From positions 1 to 64,000 of the forward strand of contig NZ_JAHKQI010000006.1 in NCBI RefSeq assembly GCF_018860975.1: a DNA stretch of 64,000 nucleotides. The letters run 5' to 3'. The position numbers were made by a program, and so were the translations under genes. Origin of the DNA: Lentibacter algarum. Lineage in GTDB: Bacteria; Pseudomonadota; Alphaproteobacteria; Rhodobacterales; Rhodobacteraceae. This document shows positions 24,469-33,837 of the stretch, piece after piece. Every line of letters starts with the position of its first letter. Positions within the stretch are counted from its first letter, which is position 1. The notes beneath the pieces were generated by a model. The model had not been told where the DNA came from. It made no database searches and was given only the letters and a program-made list of their open reading frames with translations.

Positions 24469-25760
24469 TTCGCCCCCCTTAATGCTTTGATTTCACTGTG
24501 CAACTTTGCAAGGTAGGTGCGCTTGTCGACGTAGTAGGCCATGCGCGGCAGATCAATATAACCCATTCCGCCAGTTGCGCGTTCAAAGCCTGCTTGCTTG
24601 CGCTGGCGCAACGCGGAAGCGCCTGAGCTTTGCAAATCAGCGAGGTAGAGCGCCACCATCTCGGCTTGATCAGCCCTGCCCTGCCAGCCAAGGCCCGAAG
24701 CCTCGACCATACCAAGCACAAACAGATCGTCGCGCTCGGGATGCATGCAGTTGAGGTAAAGATGCGGCGCATCACGCTGCCAGTTGAGCAGCCCTTTGTC
24801 CAAATACGGGTAGTGCAATTTGTAGCCAGTGGCACAGAGCACCATGTCATAATCGCCGTTGCTGCCGTCCTTGAACCACACGGTGTCGCCTTCAAAGCGG
24901 TCAACATCTTTGCGAACGGTGATGTCGCCGTGGCCCGCGTGAAACAGGATCATCGAATTCACGATCGGGTGGCTTTCATACAGTTTGTAATCAGGCTTCG
25001 GAAAGCCGTAGCGCTGAGGATCACCGACAAACCAGCTGAGCAACCATTTGTCGATCGGCCGCTTGAGCCACATCGGGAGTTTGATCGCACCACCAACAGT
25101 GTCGGCGGGCTTTCCAAACACATATTTGGGCACAAAATAATACCCGCGCCGCAGCGATATATCGCAGTTTTTGCCATGATGGATCGCGTCGACTGCGATG
25201 TCACAGCCCGAGTTCCCTGCGCCGATGATCAAAACCCGTTTGTCCGCAAACTGCCTTGGATCGCGATACTCGGAGGCATGGATCAGCTCGCCTGAAAACT
25301 TGCCTTCAAAGGCAGGCATGTTCGGCTCGGAGAGGGTTCCGTTCGCGGCCAGGATGCCTTTGAACAGCGCATTCTTTTCTTCGCCGCCTTCGCGCCAAGT
25401 AACGCGCCAGGCCTCGCCTTCGGGCACGGCGCTGAGCACTTCAGCGCCAAAGCGGTAATGCTGGTAGAGCTCGAAATGACGGGCAAAGTCACGGAAATAC
25501 GCGAGCACATCCCGGTGTGACGGATACTCCGCAACCTCGTCTTTCATCGGGAATTCATCAAACTCGGTCATCGTTTTGGACGAAATAAGATGCGCGGTTT
25601 CATACATTGTCGAGCGCGGCCCGTCGATGTCCCACAAGCCGCCGACGTCGGAGTTCAGCTCAAAGCCCTGAAAGGGCACTGCATGTTTGCTCAGCGCACG
25701 CGCCGCGGCCAGCCCCATCGGGCCCGCACCAATAAGGGCATATTTCTCTGCATAATCCAT
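24465..25760 (-). CDS. Flavin-containing monooxygenase
   Basis: FAD/NADPH class B monooxygenase of 431 residues. It shows the FAD motif IGAGPMGLAAA, the family fingerprint FSGELIHASEYR (FxGxxxHxxxY), the NADPH motif IGAGNSGCDIA and the C-terminal CATGY. The sequence is closer to general FMO/Baeyer-Villiger-like proteins than to the roseobacter trimethylamine monooxygenase I recall, so I do not call it tmm. It is the first gene of the four-gene operon and may hydroxylate an imported substrate. Confidence 0.88.
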   Translation of the reverse strand: MDYAEKYALIGAGPMGLAAARALSKHAVPFQGFELNSDVGGLWDIDGPRSTMYETAHLISSKTMTEFDEFPMKDEVAEYPSHRDVLAYFRDFARHFELYQHYRFGAEVLSAVPEGEAWRVTWREGGEEKNALFKGILAANGTLSEPNMPAFEGKFSGELIHASEYRDPRQFADKRVLIIGAGNSGCDIAVDAIHHGKNCDISLRRGYYFVPKYVFGKPADTVGGAIKLPMWLKRPIDKWLLSWFVGDPQRYGFPKPDYKLYESHPIVNSMILFHAGHGDITVRKDVDRFEGDTVWFKDGSNGDYDMVLCATGYKLHYPYLDKGLLNWQRDAPHLYLNCMHPERDDLFVLGMVEASGLGWQGRADQAEMVALYLADLQSSGASALRQRKQAGFERATGGMGYIDLPRMAYYVDKRTYLAKLHSEIKALRGAK

Positions 25761-25834
25761 ACCTCATGCGAGCGTAGCTTGCGCATAAAAGCAAGCAAAA
25801 GCTGGCGGTGTCCTAACGTAAACTTGAGAGGAAA

Positions 25835-26905
25835 CTAGCTGCGGCGGCGTTCTTGCGGCGCATCCGGCTTGGCGTTGGCGGGTGTTTTGCTCGCTGCGAT
25901 GGCGCCGATGCCTGCCTCTCTCATGTTCTTGGAGAAAAATCTGTGCTGCGCGCGGCCTGCATTTTTTGAGGCGTATAAGGCCAAGTCGGCATCTGCCAGT
26001 ATTTCGGCGGCGCTCGGGTGCTCATAGCCGACAGAGAGCACTGTGCCGCAGCTCGCGGAGATATGACAGAGATGTTCTCCAAACGGCATCGGCTCTTCAA
26101 GTTTTTTGATGATACGCTCGGCGACTTTTGCCAGCATTTTCCGATCGGTCAGTTCGTCGAAGATAATGACAAACTCGTCGCCGCCAACCCGGGCAACGGT
26201 GTCTTCCTTGCGGGTTTCCTCAACCATCACGCGCGCGACGTTTTGCAAAACATGGTCGCCCGCCGCATGGCCCAAGGTGTCATTCACCGCTTTAAAATAG
26301 TCGAGATCAAGGTGCATCAAGGCAAATGTGCGCTCGGATCCTGTCAGCCGTTCGAGCACATGGTCCATAGCACGCCGGTTTTTCAGGCCGGTGAGCGTGT
26401 CGGTAAAGGCCTGTTCTTCTGCGGCAATTTTTGCGCCCTGCAAACGCAAGTTCAAGGTGCGCGAGGCCTCCATCGCGGCTGACTTTGCCTCAACCAGATA
26501 GAGCATCTCGATCGCAAGATCGGTCACGGCAAAGTCTGTGCTGGTCAGGGCGTAGTCGCGCACCGCGTCCATCAAGGAGATGCCGAATGACAGGTTGACG
26601 ACAGCCCCCTGCCCGTCAGGCAGCGGCGCAAGAACGCCTTTCAAGTCGGTTTGGGGGGCATCGCGAAACCGCATATGCAGTTTGACTTTGGCACTTTCCA
26701 AGAGCTGGGACATTGACGTAACAGCGCGCGGTCTGCGCAGCTCGAACAACTCCATGAACCGGCGACCGACGAGCACAGAGTCTGGACGCAGCTTTTGTAA
26801 AACCGGGCCAACATGTGTGATGTGACCTGTCTCATCAAGTTGCAAGTGCATCGGACAGAACAGGTCAAACAACTCTGCCAGATCTTTTTGCCGCATACTG
26901 CTCAT
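25835..26905 (-). CDS. HNOBA-GGDEF diguanylate cyclase paired with an H-NOX-like protein
   Basis: A 356-residue signalling enzyme. Residues 1-120 match the heme-NO-binding-associated (HNOBA) domain, including CPMHLQLDETGHITHVGP and ELRRPR. A short coiled coil (about 130-165) leads into a GGDEF domain with an intact GGDEF signature at 241-245, so it should make cyclic di-GMP. An inhibitory I-site RKED (232-235) lies five residues before it. Its start overlaps the H-NOX gene by 4 bases. It is soluble, and activity is probably set by the partner. Confidence 0.9.
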   Translation of the reverse strand: MSSMRQKDLAELFDLFCPMHLQLDETGHITHVGPVLQKLRPDSVLVGRRFMELFELRRPRAVTSMSQLLESAKVKLHMRFRDAPQTDLKGVLAPLPDGQGAVVNLSFGISLMDAVRDYALTSTDFAVTDLAIEMLYLVEAKSAAMEASRTLNLRLQGAKIAAEEQAFTDTLTGLKNRRAMDHVLERLTGSERTFALMHLDLDYFKAVNDTLGHAAGDHVLQNVARVMVEETRKEDTVARVGGDEFVIIFDELTDRKMLAKVAERIIKKLEEPMPFGEHLCHISASCGTVLSVGYEHPSAAEILADADLALYASKNAGRAQHRFFSKNMREAGIGAIAASKTPANAKPDAPQERRRS

Positions 26906-27489
26906 CCGGTTCGCACCCCGAGCTCAAAACCGCGACCGGCGGCAAATGCTGTTTCGATCACTCTGATTTCGATAATTTCGACACCGCTACGGCTTGCCAG
27001 ACGTTCAAGAAAAACCAAGGCGCCATAGTCATCGGCCATCGCCCGCAGAACGCCCATCAAGACAGCAGCAAACCCTCGCACGCGGCCTTCAACGGAGACG
27101 CTAAACTGCTCGATCGAATGCTCTCGCAGCTCAAGCTTTGGCAGCTCCAATTCGGCAACTGCAAGTCGGGTTCTGTCAGGCAAGTCGTCAAGCGAATGCA
27201 AAAATTCGATGAAGTCAACACCACCGAAGCGCAGCAACCGGCGAACAGCCTCGCAGTTTTTGTGAGTGACGAGATAGGTTCCGATATCTTCCAGAATGAC
27301 TTCCGAAGGCGTTCCAACCTCGTCAGACAGGGCCTTCAGGACAGCAAGTGTTGTGCTGTCATCATAGGCGAGCATTGCCTCGAATTCTGTCGTTTTCAGC
27401 CCCGCAGCCGCAACCGCGGCGCCCCAGACTGAAGCATCGTAAGTGTCCTGTGCGAAACACTGAATTGTGCGATTTATCAGCCCGTGCAT
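26902..27489 (-). CDS. H-NOX-like sensor lacking the heme-ligand histidine
   Basis: A 195-residue H-NOX/HNOB-family protein, cytoplasmic, starting MHGLINRTIQCF with AAAGAGG before the ATG. In the family the heme iron is held by the His of FLxxLDxLHxxV. Here residues 96-107 read FLHSLDDLPDRT, so that position is Pro104. The YxSxR motif that clamps the heme propionates is also missing (the region reads VEGRV). The protein therefore probably does not bind heme in the canonical way. It is translationally coupled to an HNOBA-GGDEF protein, so a retained partner-control role or a different ligand is likely. His98 is nearby but out of register. Confidence 0.82.
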   Translation of the reverse strand: MHGLINRTIQCFAQDTYDASVWGAAVAAAGLKTTEFEAMLAYDDSTTLAVLKALSDEVGTPSEVILEDIGTYLVTHKNCEAVRRLLRFGGVDFIEFLHSLDDLPDRTRLAVAELELPKLELREHSIEQFSVSVEGRVRGFAAVLMGVLRAMADDYGALVFLERLASRSGVEIIEIRVIETAFAAGRGFELGVRTG

Positions 27490-27548
27490 CAGCCTCTTTC
27501 CTTTTAAGAGCACCCTGCATCAAAGAAGTTAACATGCCGTCAATACTT

Positions 27549-29261
27549 TCAATTGTTCGGAACAAGCAGCACATCGCCAAAGCTGAGAAATTCCTGCGTC
27601 ACGGGTTTGACGGTGAACTCGCCAGCCATGGCCTTTTCAAAGAGATCGTTCGGCAAACCGACAACTTCAGTGCCCTTGCGGAAACGAACACTGCCCTGGA
27701 TCACATATTTATCAGTCTGGAACACGAGGTTCATCGGGTAGCGTGACTTCTGCGAGATCAACACCGCGCGGGTTTGTGACATGGCGTTTTCGGGAAGCAT
27801 GAGGATCACACAGCTTGGTTCTGTCGCTTTCGGGCAATTGTTCTCAAATGATCTGAGCGCATAGTCCGGCATGCCGTCTAGAATGTCTGACAACGCCGCG
27901 GTTTGTGGCCGCATGGCGATGCGCGGGGCAAGGGCCTCGCGGCGGTTTTGCAGGCTCACGGTGTCCTGTTCACGGCGAAACGACCAAATGCTCTGTGCTT
28001 TGCGCGCGTCGGCAATTTTCTCTTTGAGCGCGTCGTTGTCGCTGGTTTCCAGTGCCGCAAGCGTGGCCTCACCGGGCTTGCCCCAGTCATGCGCGAGCTC
28101 ATAGAGCGGCAGGTCTTTCACTTCGGTTTCGCCGGCTTCAAAACGCGCCAGCTGGCTTTTGGCCGAGAGGCGCTCGGCGTTGATCAACGGGGTAAGCCAC
28201 AAGACCGCGCCTGCACAGGTCGCGAGGGCCATATAAAGGTTGCCCTGCCGCAGCTTTTGTTGCCAGTCGCCGCCTTTGAGGGCCGCATAGGCATAGTAAA
28301 GCGCATAGGCGCTGAGAAAGAGCGCAGCATATGCGGCGATAACCCGCGACGGTGTCCAGCCATATGCAGCAACCCGCAGCCACACCGCGTAGACAGCCAA
28401 GCCGACCAGCGCGGGCAAAAGCACCGCCAGTGCGCGCGACGAGAACACCATAAACCGTGTCGTGGCGGCGTTTTCATCGTCGCGGTCGATCAGCGTGGTG
28501 ATCAGGGTGATCGCGCCGAAGGCAACGCTCATCAGAACGGTCGCGGTAGACAGCTTGCCAAACAGCCCCGTCAGCCCGCGCAGCGGCAATGCGCCGAGGA
28601 ATATGACCACGACCACCAGCACCAGCGGCACCAGCATCCGCAACAAGCGGTGCACCAGCACCGGCGAGACGTAGTCGCGCAGCTCGTAAACCGTCGCAAT
28701 TCCGAGCCCGAAGACCGCCCCCCAAAGGGTGAAGACAACGATTTCTTTGCTGAGCAGATCACCGATGAAGCGCACGCCAACCAGCGTTAGAAGTTCGTCA
28801 GACAGGAAGAGCACCAGAAAGATCAGCCCGACAAAAACCGAGCCGGCAAGAAAGCGGATGAAGACGCCCCAGTAGCCATCAAACAGCCTTTGATAATTGC
28901 GCCAGCCGCCTTTTTCCTGAAGGTTTGACGCCGCAAAGGGGATAGAGATCACAACGATTGCGATCAGCGCAATGACGGTGTGACCAGCCGAGAAAAACTC
29001 CTGTGATGTGGTAAACCGCAGCCCGCCCATCCAGGTGAGCAGCGTGACAACAACAGCGATTGCAGCGGAAGGAAGAAGCGCCCGCTCGGGCCGCTCGGGC
29101 CCGACAAGCGCCAGCACCGAAAAACAAAAGACCGTCGCAAAAATTGCGGCGCAATGTAACGCCCAACCTGTGGAAACAAGGTCTGGAAGATAGTCAATGA
29201 ACACCCATAACAGCAGGCCCGAAAACCCGCCTATCAGTGTCAGTTCCAACCGCTTTATCAT
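27549..29261 (-). CDS. DUF4153-family membrane protein
   Basis: A 570-residue protein with about eleven hydrophobic segments in the first 370 residues and a soluble C-terminal domain of about 190 residues, a layout matching DUF4153 proteins. The function of the family is unknown. It has an AGGAG ribosome-binding site. It lies 59 bases upstream of the H-NOX gene on the same strand and could be co-transcribed with the signalling pair, though no overlap ties them. Confidence 0.75.
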   Translation of the reverse strand: MIKRLELTLIGGFSGLLLWVFIDYLPDLVSTGWALHCAAIFATVFCFSVLALVGPERPERALLPSAAIAVVVTLLTWMGGLRFTTSQEFFSAGHTVIALIAIVVISIPFAASNLQEKGGWRNYQRLFDGYWGVFIRFLAGSVFVGLIFLVLFLSDELLTLVGVRFIGDLLSKEIVVFTLWGAVFGLGIATVYELRDYVSPVLVHRLLRMLVPLVLVVVVIFLGALPLRGLTGLFGKLSTATVLMSVAFGAITLITTLIDRDDENAATTRFMVFSSRALAVLLPALVGLAVYAVWLRVAAYGWTPSRVIAAYAALFLSAYALYYAYAALKGGDWQQKLRQGNLYMALATCAGAVLWLTPLINAERLSAKSQLARFEAGETEVKDLPLYELAHDWGKPGEATLAALETSDNDALKEKIADARKAQSIWSFRREQDTVSLQNRREALAPRIAMRPQTAALSDILDGMPDYALRSFENNCPKATEPSCVILMLPENAMSQTRAVLISQKSRYPMNLVFQTDKYVIQGSVRFRKGTEVVGLPNDLFEKAMAGEFTVKPVTQEFLSFGDVLLVPNN

Positions 29262-29504
29262 TGTAAAATGCTCCTGAATTTGGGGCCACTATAGGCACGA
29301 TTATCAAAGCATTCACGCAGATATTGCGCAGTGTTTCAGCAGAATTGTTGCAGCTGTGACAAGTGAACGCGCCGGGCTTCAAGTTTCAAGCGCAGCGAAG
29401 GGCGGGTTTGAGCCTCGTTACCAGATTTCTGCAATCCAGCTAATGTCAGCTATCAGGCGAGAGTCAAAAACACTCAGCAACTGCTTGAGTTTTGAGCTGT
29501 TACT

Positions 29505-30380
29505 TCAAATACGAACCTTCTCACATGTCTTTATCCGGTCGAAAGAAATAACGTCTGGATCAGTTTCTGTCATTCGTGGCTGGAAGGTGCCCACATATCG
29601 AAGCAAGCTATACCCAAGTGCATCTTTCGCCTTTGCAAAGACGATGGCCTTCCGGTTTGGATCCTCGCGAATGGCCCGTCTTTGCTTTGTGATCGACACC
29701 CTTCCTGCTGAGTTGATCGCCCGCTCATGGATTACCTTCCCATCTTCCGAAAGTTCATTCCGCCACATGCCGTGCTCGAACAACCTTGGGAACCACAGAT
29801 AATAGTCGCTATCGGGAATTCCCCATGCTCCTCTTTGCCAGCCCTTTCCCTTGAAGCCGAAACACCGCATCGCGTCGATCTGCTTCCGAAACACAACGTT
29901 GTCCGCAATTCTCACAAACCCACGCTCGATCACTGGCTCAGGCGAGTATCGCGTTTCGAAATTCCAGGGCAAAAAATCAAATTTCCTCGCTTTTTGAATG
30001 CGTATTCTCTTAACGAATTCATCCACTTCTCTTCTGACTTCAGATAAGGATTTAAGCGTCTTGTCATCGTTCTGAGTCTTCAGTCTCTCGATTGTATGTC
30101 CCGTCGCCAAAACGATGTCTCGTGTCCGAAGCGTATCCTTCTCTTTTGCAACCTCCTGCTCGTGGTGCGGCTCATCAATTTCAAGATGAAGATCAAACTG
30201 TGGAAAATATAGGTCAGTCAGCGCGTATGCACCGCTTTTCTTTCGTACATATTGTTGCGTTACAAACTCGATCTCGTCGTCGTCCAGCGCATGGATAATC
30301 CGCGAGACAATAAAAAATTCCCATTTCTTGTTTCGGATCTTCTGGAGGCTGCGCAGGATATAGTCGGTTTTCGCGGACAT
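29505..30380 (-). CDS. PvuRts1I/AbaSI-type modification-dependent endonuclease
   Basis: A 291-residue protein whose sequence closely resembles what I recall of the PvuRts1I/AbaSI family, which cuts DNA containing 5-hydroxymethyl- or glucosylated cytosine. The N-terminal half carries a nuclease-like core with ALTDLYFPQFDLHLEIDE (D56, E67, D69, E70) and earlier E21 and H30. The C-terminal half has an SRA-like region ending in LRYVGTF. No methyltransferase accompanies it, which fits a type IV enzyme that needs none. The locus is more A+T-rich than its neighbours and flanked by gene-free DNA, consistent with acquisition. Family assignment is from memory, not a search. Confidence 0.72.
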   Translation of the reverse strand: MSAKTDYILRSLQKIRNKKWEFFIVSRIIHALDDDEIEFVTQQYVRKKSGAYALTDLYFPQFDLHLEIDEPHHEQEVAKEKDTLRTRDIVLATGHTIERLKTQNDDKTLKSLSEVRREVDEFVKRIRIQKARKFDFLPWNFETRYSPEPVIERGFVRIADNVVFRKQIDAMRCFGFKGKGWQRGAWGIPDSDYYLWFPRLFEHGMWRNELSEDGKVIHERAINSAGRVSITKQRRAIREDPNRKAIVFAKAKDALGYSLLRYVGTFQPRMTETDPDVISFDRIKTCEKVRI

Positions 30381-30594
30381 TTTGGAGTTCCTCTGGGTGC
30401 TATTGGGTCATTTATTGAATGAAATTGACCAAATTACATCAACCGAAATTTGATTGAACGGGCACCCAAGAAACACCATTTCTTAAACATTCGCCGAAGC
30501 CGACATCGAAGAGCCAACAGCGAACGTCAGCTAAGTCCGCACAGCAGTCATTCACTCTGCCTTTTATCAAAGCCTGTGCTCTGTCAGTAGTCCG

Positions 30595-32166
30595 TCAGTA
30601 ATCTGTTGGTGCGCCGCCTTCTTCTTTGCGTTTGGCGACGAAGGCGGCGAGTTCTTCGCGGATGCTCTCATCCATTGGTGGGGCCTCGAAGCTACTGATG
30701 ATCTCTTTGTAGATGTGGTGCGCACGCTCGGGTGTCCAGACGGCGCCTGCGGCGTCCCATGCTTCAAAGTTGCGCCAGTCGCTGAGGTAGGGCTGATAGA
30801 AGGCCGTTGTGTAGCGGTCTTGGGTGTGTTGCAGCCCGAAGAAGTGCCCCTGCTGGCCGACTTCGGCGATCGCATCGATGGCGATGTCGTCGGGGGTTGT
30901 CGCAAATGTGGCCGGCTCCAGATAGCGCTGGATCTGCTGCAATATCTCGCAATCCATGATGAACTTTTCGGGGCTTGCTATCAGCCCGCCTTCAAGCCAG
31001 CCCGCCGCGTGGTAGACGAGGTTGGTGCCTGATTGCACGGCCGCCCAGAGGCTGTTGGAGGTTTCCCACATTGCCTGCCCGTCGGGCACATTGGCCGCGC
31101 AAACGCCTGAAGAGCGCATCGGCAAGCCGTAAAAGCGCGCGAGCTGGCCTGTCATTTGTGTGGCGCGCATGTATTCGGGTGTGCCAAAAGCGGGTGCGCC
31201 TGATTTCATGTCAACATTGCTGGTGAATGTGCCGATCGCGCAAGCCGCGCCAGGGCGGATGTATTGCGCCAGGGCCACGGCGATCAGCCCCTCGGCGATC
31301 GACTGCGCCACAGCGCCCGCCATTGTCACGGGGGCCATCGCACCGGCCAGTGTGAAAGGCGTGATGATCAGCCCTTGATTGCGCCGTGCAAGACGCATCC
31401 AGCCATCAAGCATCGGCTCGTCGTGTTTGAGCGGTGAGGTCGAGTTGATGTTGGTATACATCTTCGGGCCTTCGTCAAACTCTTCGTGGGAATGCCCGCC
31501 CGCAATGCGCACCATCTCCATGCAGTCTTCGACCCGCTCCTTACCGAGCGAATAGGTGTGCACGACCTTGTCGGTGAGCGTCAGCTTGTCGTAGAGCACG
31601 TCAAGGTGACGGATGCTGGCGTGAATATCCTGAGGCTCAACCGGATAGCCGCCGCAGAAGTGAATGCAGTTGAAATACTGGCTGAGCTTGATCAGATCGG
31701 CGCACATTTCACGGGTGCCGGTCATTTTGCGGCCTGTTTCCATTGTCCAGTAGGAGGGCGGTGAAGAGACGTTGCCAAACAGGATATGCCCGTCGCCGAC
31801 GATCAGTTCACGCTCTTTGTTGCGCGGGGTCATTTTCCAGCTGGAGGGCGCTTTGCCGATCAGCTCCATAACCATATCACGGCCCATGCGCACGTTTTCG
31901 CCCTTAATGGTTGCGCCCATTTCACGAAAGATTTCAAGGGCTTCGGCGTTGAGTATCTCGATGCCGATCTCTTCCAAGATGCGCATGGCGCCGTTGTGAA
32001 TGGCCTGCACGCCCTCTTCATCGAGGGGCTCTGTGGGTCTGTCGATGTTCTTGGGCAAGCGCCATGGCATTTGCTCGATAACATCTGCGCCGCGCCGTTC
32101 GGCTGCGCCTGCGCGTCCGCCACTGCGACCCCGATTTCCCCCACTCCTGCGTGTTCCTCGTGCCAT
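30595..32166 (-). CDS. Trimethylamine methyltransferase (MttB)-family protein, non-pyrrolysine
   Basis: A 523-residue TIM-barrel protein of the MttB superfamily, recognisable from MTGTREMCADLIKLSQYF and ITPFTLAGAMAPVTMAGA. The frame runs through with no internal amber codon, so it is one of the non-pyrrolysine members. Those characterised transfer methyl groups from quaternary amines such as glycine betaine, proline betaine or carnitine to a corrinoid protein. The ATG at 32166 replaces a much longer open frame. The first 38 residues are an unusual Arg/Gly-rich tail. No corrinoid protein gene lies nearby, so the partner must be elsewhere. Confidence 0.88.
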   Translation of the reverse strand: MARGTRRSGGNRGRSGGRAGAAERRGADVIEQMPWRLPKNIDRPTEPLDEEGVQAIHNGAMRILEEIGIEILNAEALEIFREMGATIKGENVRMGRDMVMELIGKAPSSWKMTPRNKERELIVGDGHILFGNVSSPPSYWTMETGRKMTGTREMCADLIKLSQYFNCIHFCGGYPVEPQDIHASIRHLDVLYDKLTLTDKVVHTYSLGKERVEDCMEMVRIAGGHSHEEFDEGPKMYTNINSTSPLKHDEPMLDGWMRLARRNQGLIITPFTLAGAMAPVTMAGAVAQSIAEGLIAVALAQYIRPGAACAIGTFTSNVDMKSGAPAFGTPEYMRATQMTGQLARFYGLPMRSSGVCAANVPDGQAMWETSNSLWAAVQSGTNLVYHAAGWLEGGLIASPEKFIMDCEILQQIQRYLEPATFATTPDDIAIDAIAEVGQQGHFFGLQHTQDRYTTAFYQPYLSDWRNFEAWDAAGAVWTPERAHHIYKEIISSFEAPPMDESIREELAAFVAKRKEEGGAPTDY

Positions 32167-32266
32167 GTCAATCACTCCCGTTGCTTGGCATGATGGTCGC
32201 GCGCAAGGGGCGGCTGCGCCTGTCGGTTGGCGACACATCCTGTCGGAAACAGAACATGCTGTGCGG

Positions 32267-33763
32267 CTAGAAAAGCGAGCCTTGGTCGGTTGGCTTGGTA
32301 GGTTTGGGTTTTGGTTTGGCTTTCGCAGCTGCTTCGCCGCCCTCACCCAACGCCATGAGGCCATCGGCGAACTCGATCTCGAGCGCCCCTGCTTTGGCGG
32401 CGGCTTTTTTGGTGGTCACAACACCGCTCTCACCGCGCACTACGGCATAACCGCGCCCGAGAGTGGCTTTGTAGCTCAGGGTTTCGCGCAGGCGGTCGGT
32501 CGCTTCCAGCCGCTCGGTGAGGCTACGCAGCTGCGCGCGGCCCGTGTCGGAAATGCGCTTGGTGAGGCGCGTGAGGTCGGTTTGTTTGCGCTGCATGTCA
32601 GCTTGAAGGGCTTGCAAGTTCATCCGTGCGCTCAGGCCTGTGAGGCGTTGGCGCTCGCCACTCACCGCTCGGGTAAGTATTGAGGGCCGCAAGGAGCCTG
32701 TGACTTCCGAGAGGGTCACTTGCCGCGTTTGCACGCCGTGGCGCAGGGCGGCTGGCAGGCGCTCGGCGGCGCGGTCCATGCGTTGTCGCGCAGGTTCAAC
32801 AAGGCTTTCGGGGCGCGGAATGGCGCGGGCAAGGTCGCGCAGACGCTGGCCGCGACGCTCGACATTACCGGTGAGGGCCGTGCTCATCCGTGCGCCCTGT
32901 TCGTTGACCCAAGCCATCAGCTCAAGCCGCACCGGCACCGCGAGCTCGGCGGCAGCTGTGGGTGTGGGCGCGCGTTTATCCGAGACAAAGTCGATCAGCG
33001 TGGTGTCTGTTTCGTGGCCGACCGCCGAGATCAGCGGGATATCTGACGCGGCCACGGCACGGGCGACAATTTCCTCGTTGAAGCTCCACAAGTCTTCAAC
33101 CGAGCCACCGCCGCGGGCGACGATCAAGAGATCGGGCCGCGGCATGGCCCCACCCTGGCTCATCGCGTTGAAGCCTTCGATGGCGCGCGCCACCTCGCCT
33201 GCGGATTTGTCGCCCTGCACGGCCACCGGCCAGACCAGAACCTTGCGCGGGAAGCGATCGCGCAGGCGGTGCAGGATATCGCGGATGACCGCACCGGAGG
33301 GCGACGTGACCACGCCGATGATCTGCGGCAAATAGGGGATCGGCTTTTTCAGCTCGGGGGCAAAAAGCCCTTCAGCTGCCAGCATCTGCTTGCGTTTTTC
33401 GAGCATCGCCATGAGCGCGCCGACACCTGCGGGGCGGATCTCCTCGATGATGATCTGATATCGCGACTGTCCGGCGAAGGTTGTCAGGCGGCCGACGGCG
33501 ACAACTTCCATGCCCTCCTCGGGCTGCACCTGAAGGCGGCTTGCGACGCCCTTCCAGATGATGCCGTTGATGACGGCTTTGTCATCCTTGAGATCAAGAT
33601 ACAGATGCCCCGAGCGCGGGCGCGACACGCGGCCAACCTCGCCGCGAATGCGGACATGGGCGAACTCGCCCTCGATGAGGCGTTTGATCGCGCCCGAAAT
33701 GTCGGAAACCGAAAACTCGGGGGCATTTGCGCCTTCTTCGGGGTCATCTATCAGGTCTGACAT
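32267..33763 (-). CDS. xseA: Exodeoxyribonuclease VII large subunit
   Basis: Catalytic subunit of the single-strand-specific exonuclease VII. The 498-residue product has an N-terminal OB-fold DNA-binding region (FSVSDISGAIKRLIEGEFAHV) and the conserved core GVVTSPSGAVIRDILHRL and ARGGGSVEDLWSFNEE, followed by a coiled-coil region and a Lys/Pro-rich tail. The ATG at 33763 is preferred to the start 20 codons upstream. It is divergent from purD across a 74-base gap. The small subunit gene is not in the window. Confidence 0.95.
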   Translation of the reverse strand: MSDLIDDPEEGANAPEFSVSDISGAIKRLIEGEFAHVRIRGEVGRVSRPRSGHLYLDLKDDKAVINGIIWKGVASRLQVQPEEGMEVVAVGRLTTFAGQSRYQIIIEEIRPAGVGALMAMLEKRKQMLAAEGLFAPELKKPIPYLPQIIGVVTSPSGAVIRDILHRLRDRFPRKVLVWPVAVQGDKSAGEVARAIEGFNAMSQGGAMPRPDLLIVARGGGSVEDLWSFNEEIVARAVAASDIPLISAVGHETDTTLIDFVSDKRAPTPTAAAELAVPVRLELMAWVNEQGARMSTALTGNVERRGQRLRDLARAIPRPESLVEPARQRMDRAAERLPAALRHGVQTRQVTLSEVTGSLRPSILTRAVSGERQRLTGLSARMNLQALQADMQRKQTDLTRLTKRISDTGRAQLRSLTERLEATDRLRETLSYKATLGRGYAVVRGESGVVTTKKAAAKAGALEIEFADGLMALGEGGEAAAKAKPKPKPTKPTDQGSLF

Positions 33764-33837
33764 CAGGCCACTCTCTTGTTTCTTGCTGGCTGCCAGCTTA
33801 GAACGCGCGCAAGCGAAGGCCAAGCAGGAGTTGCGGC

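Noticed and set aside
24465-25760. Trimethylamine monooxygenase (tmm)
   Set aside because: The FMO fingerprints are present, but the N-terminus and operon partners do not match the tmm-tdm arrangement I know from roseobacters.
27903-28790. 295-codon open frame antisense to the DUF4153 gene
   Set aside because: Arg/Gln/His-rich composition typical of antisense shadows, with no ribosome-binding site.
30595-32166. Pyrrolysine-dependent trimethylamine methyltransferase
   Set aside because: The reading frame runs to its stop without an internal amber codon, so it is a non-pyrrolysine family member.
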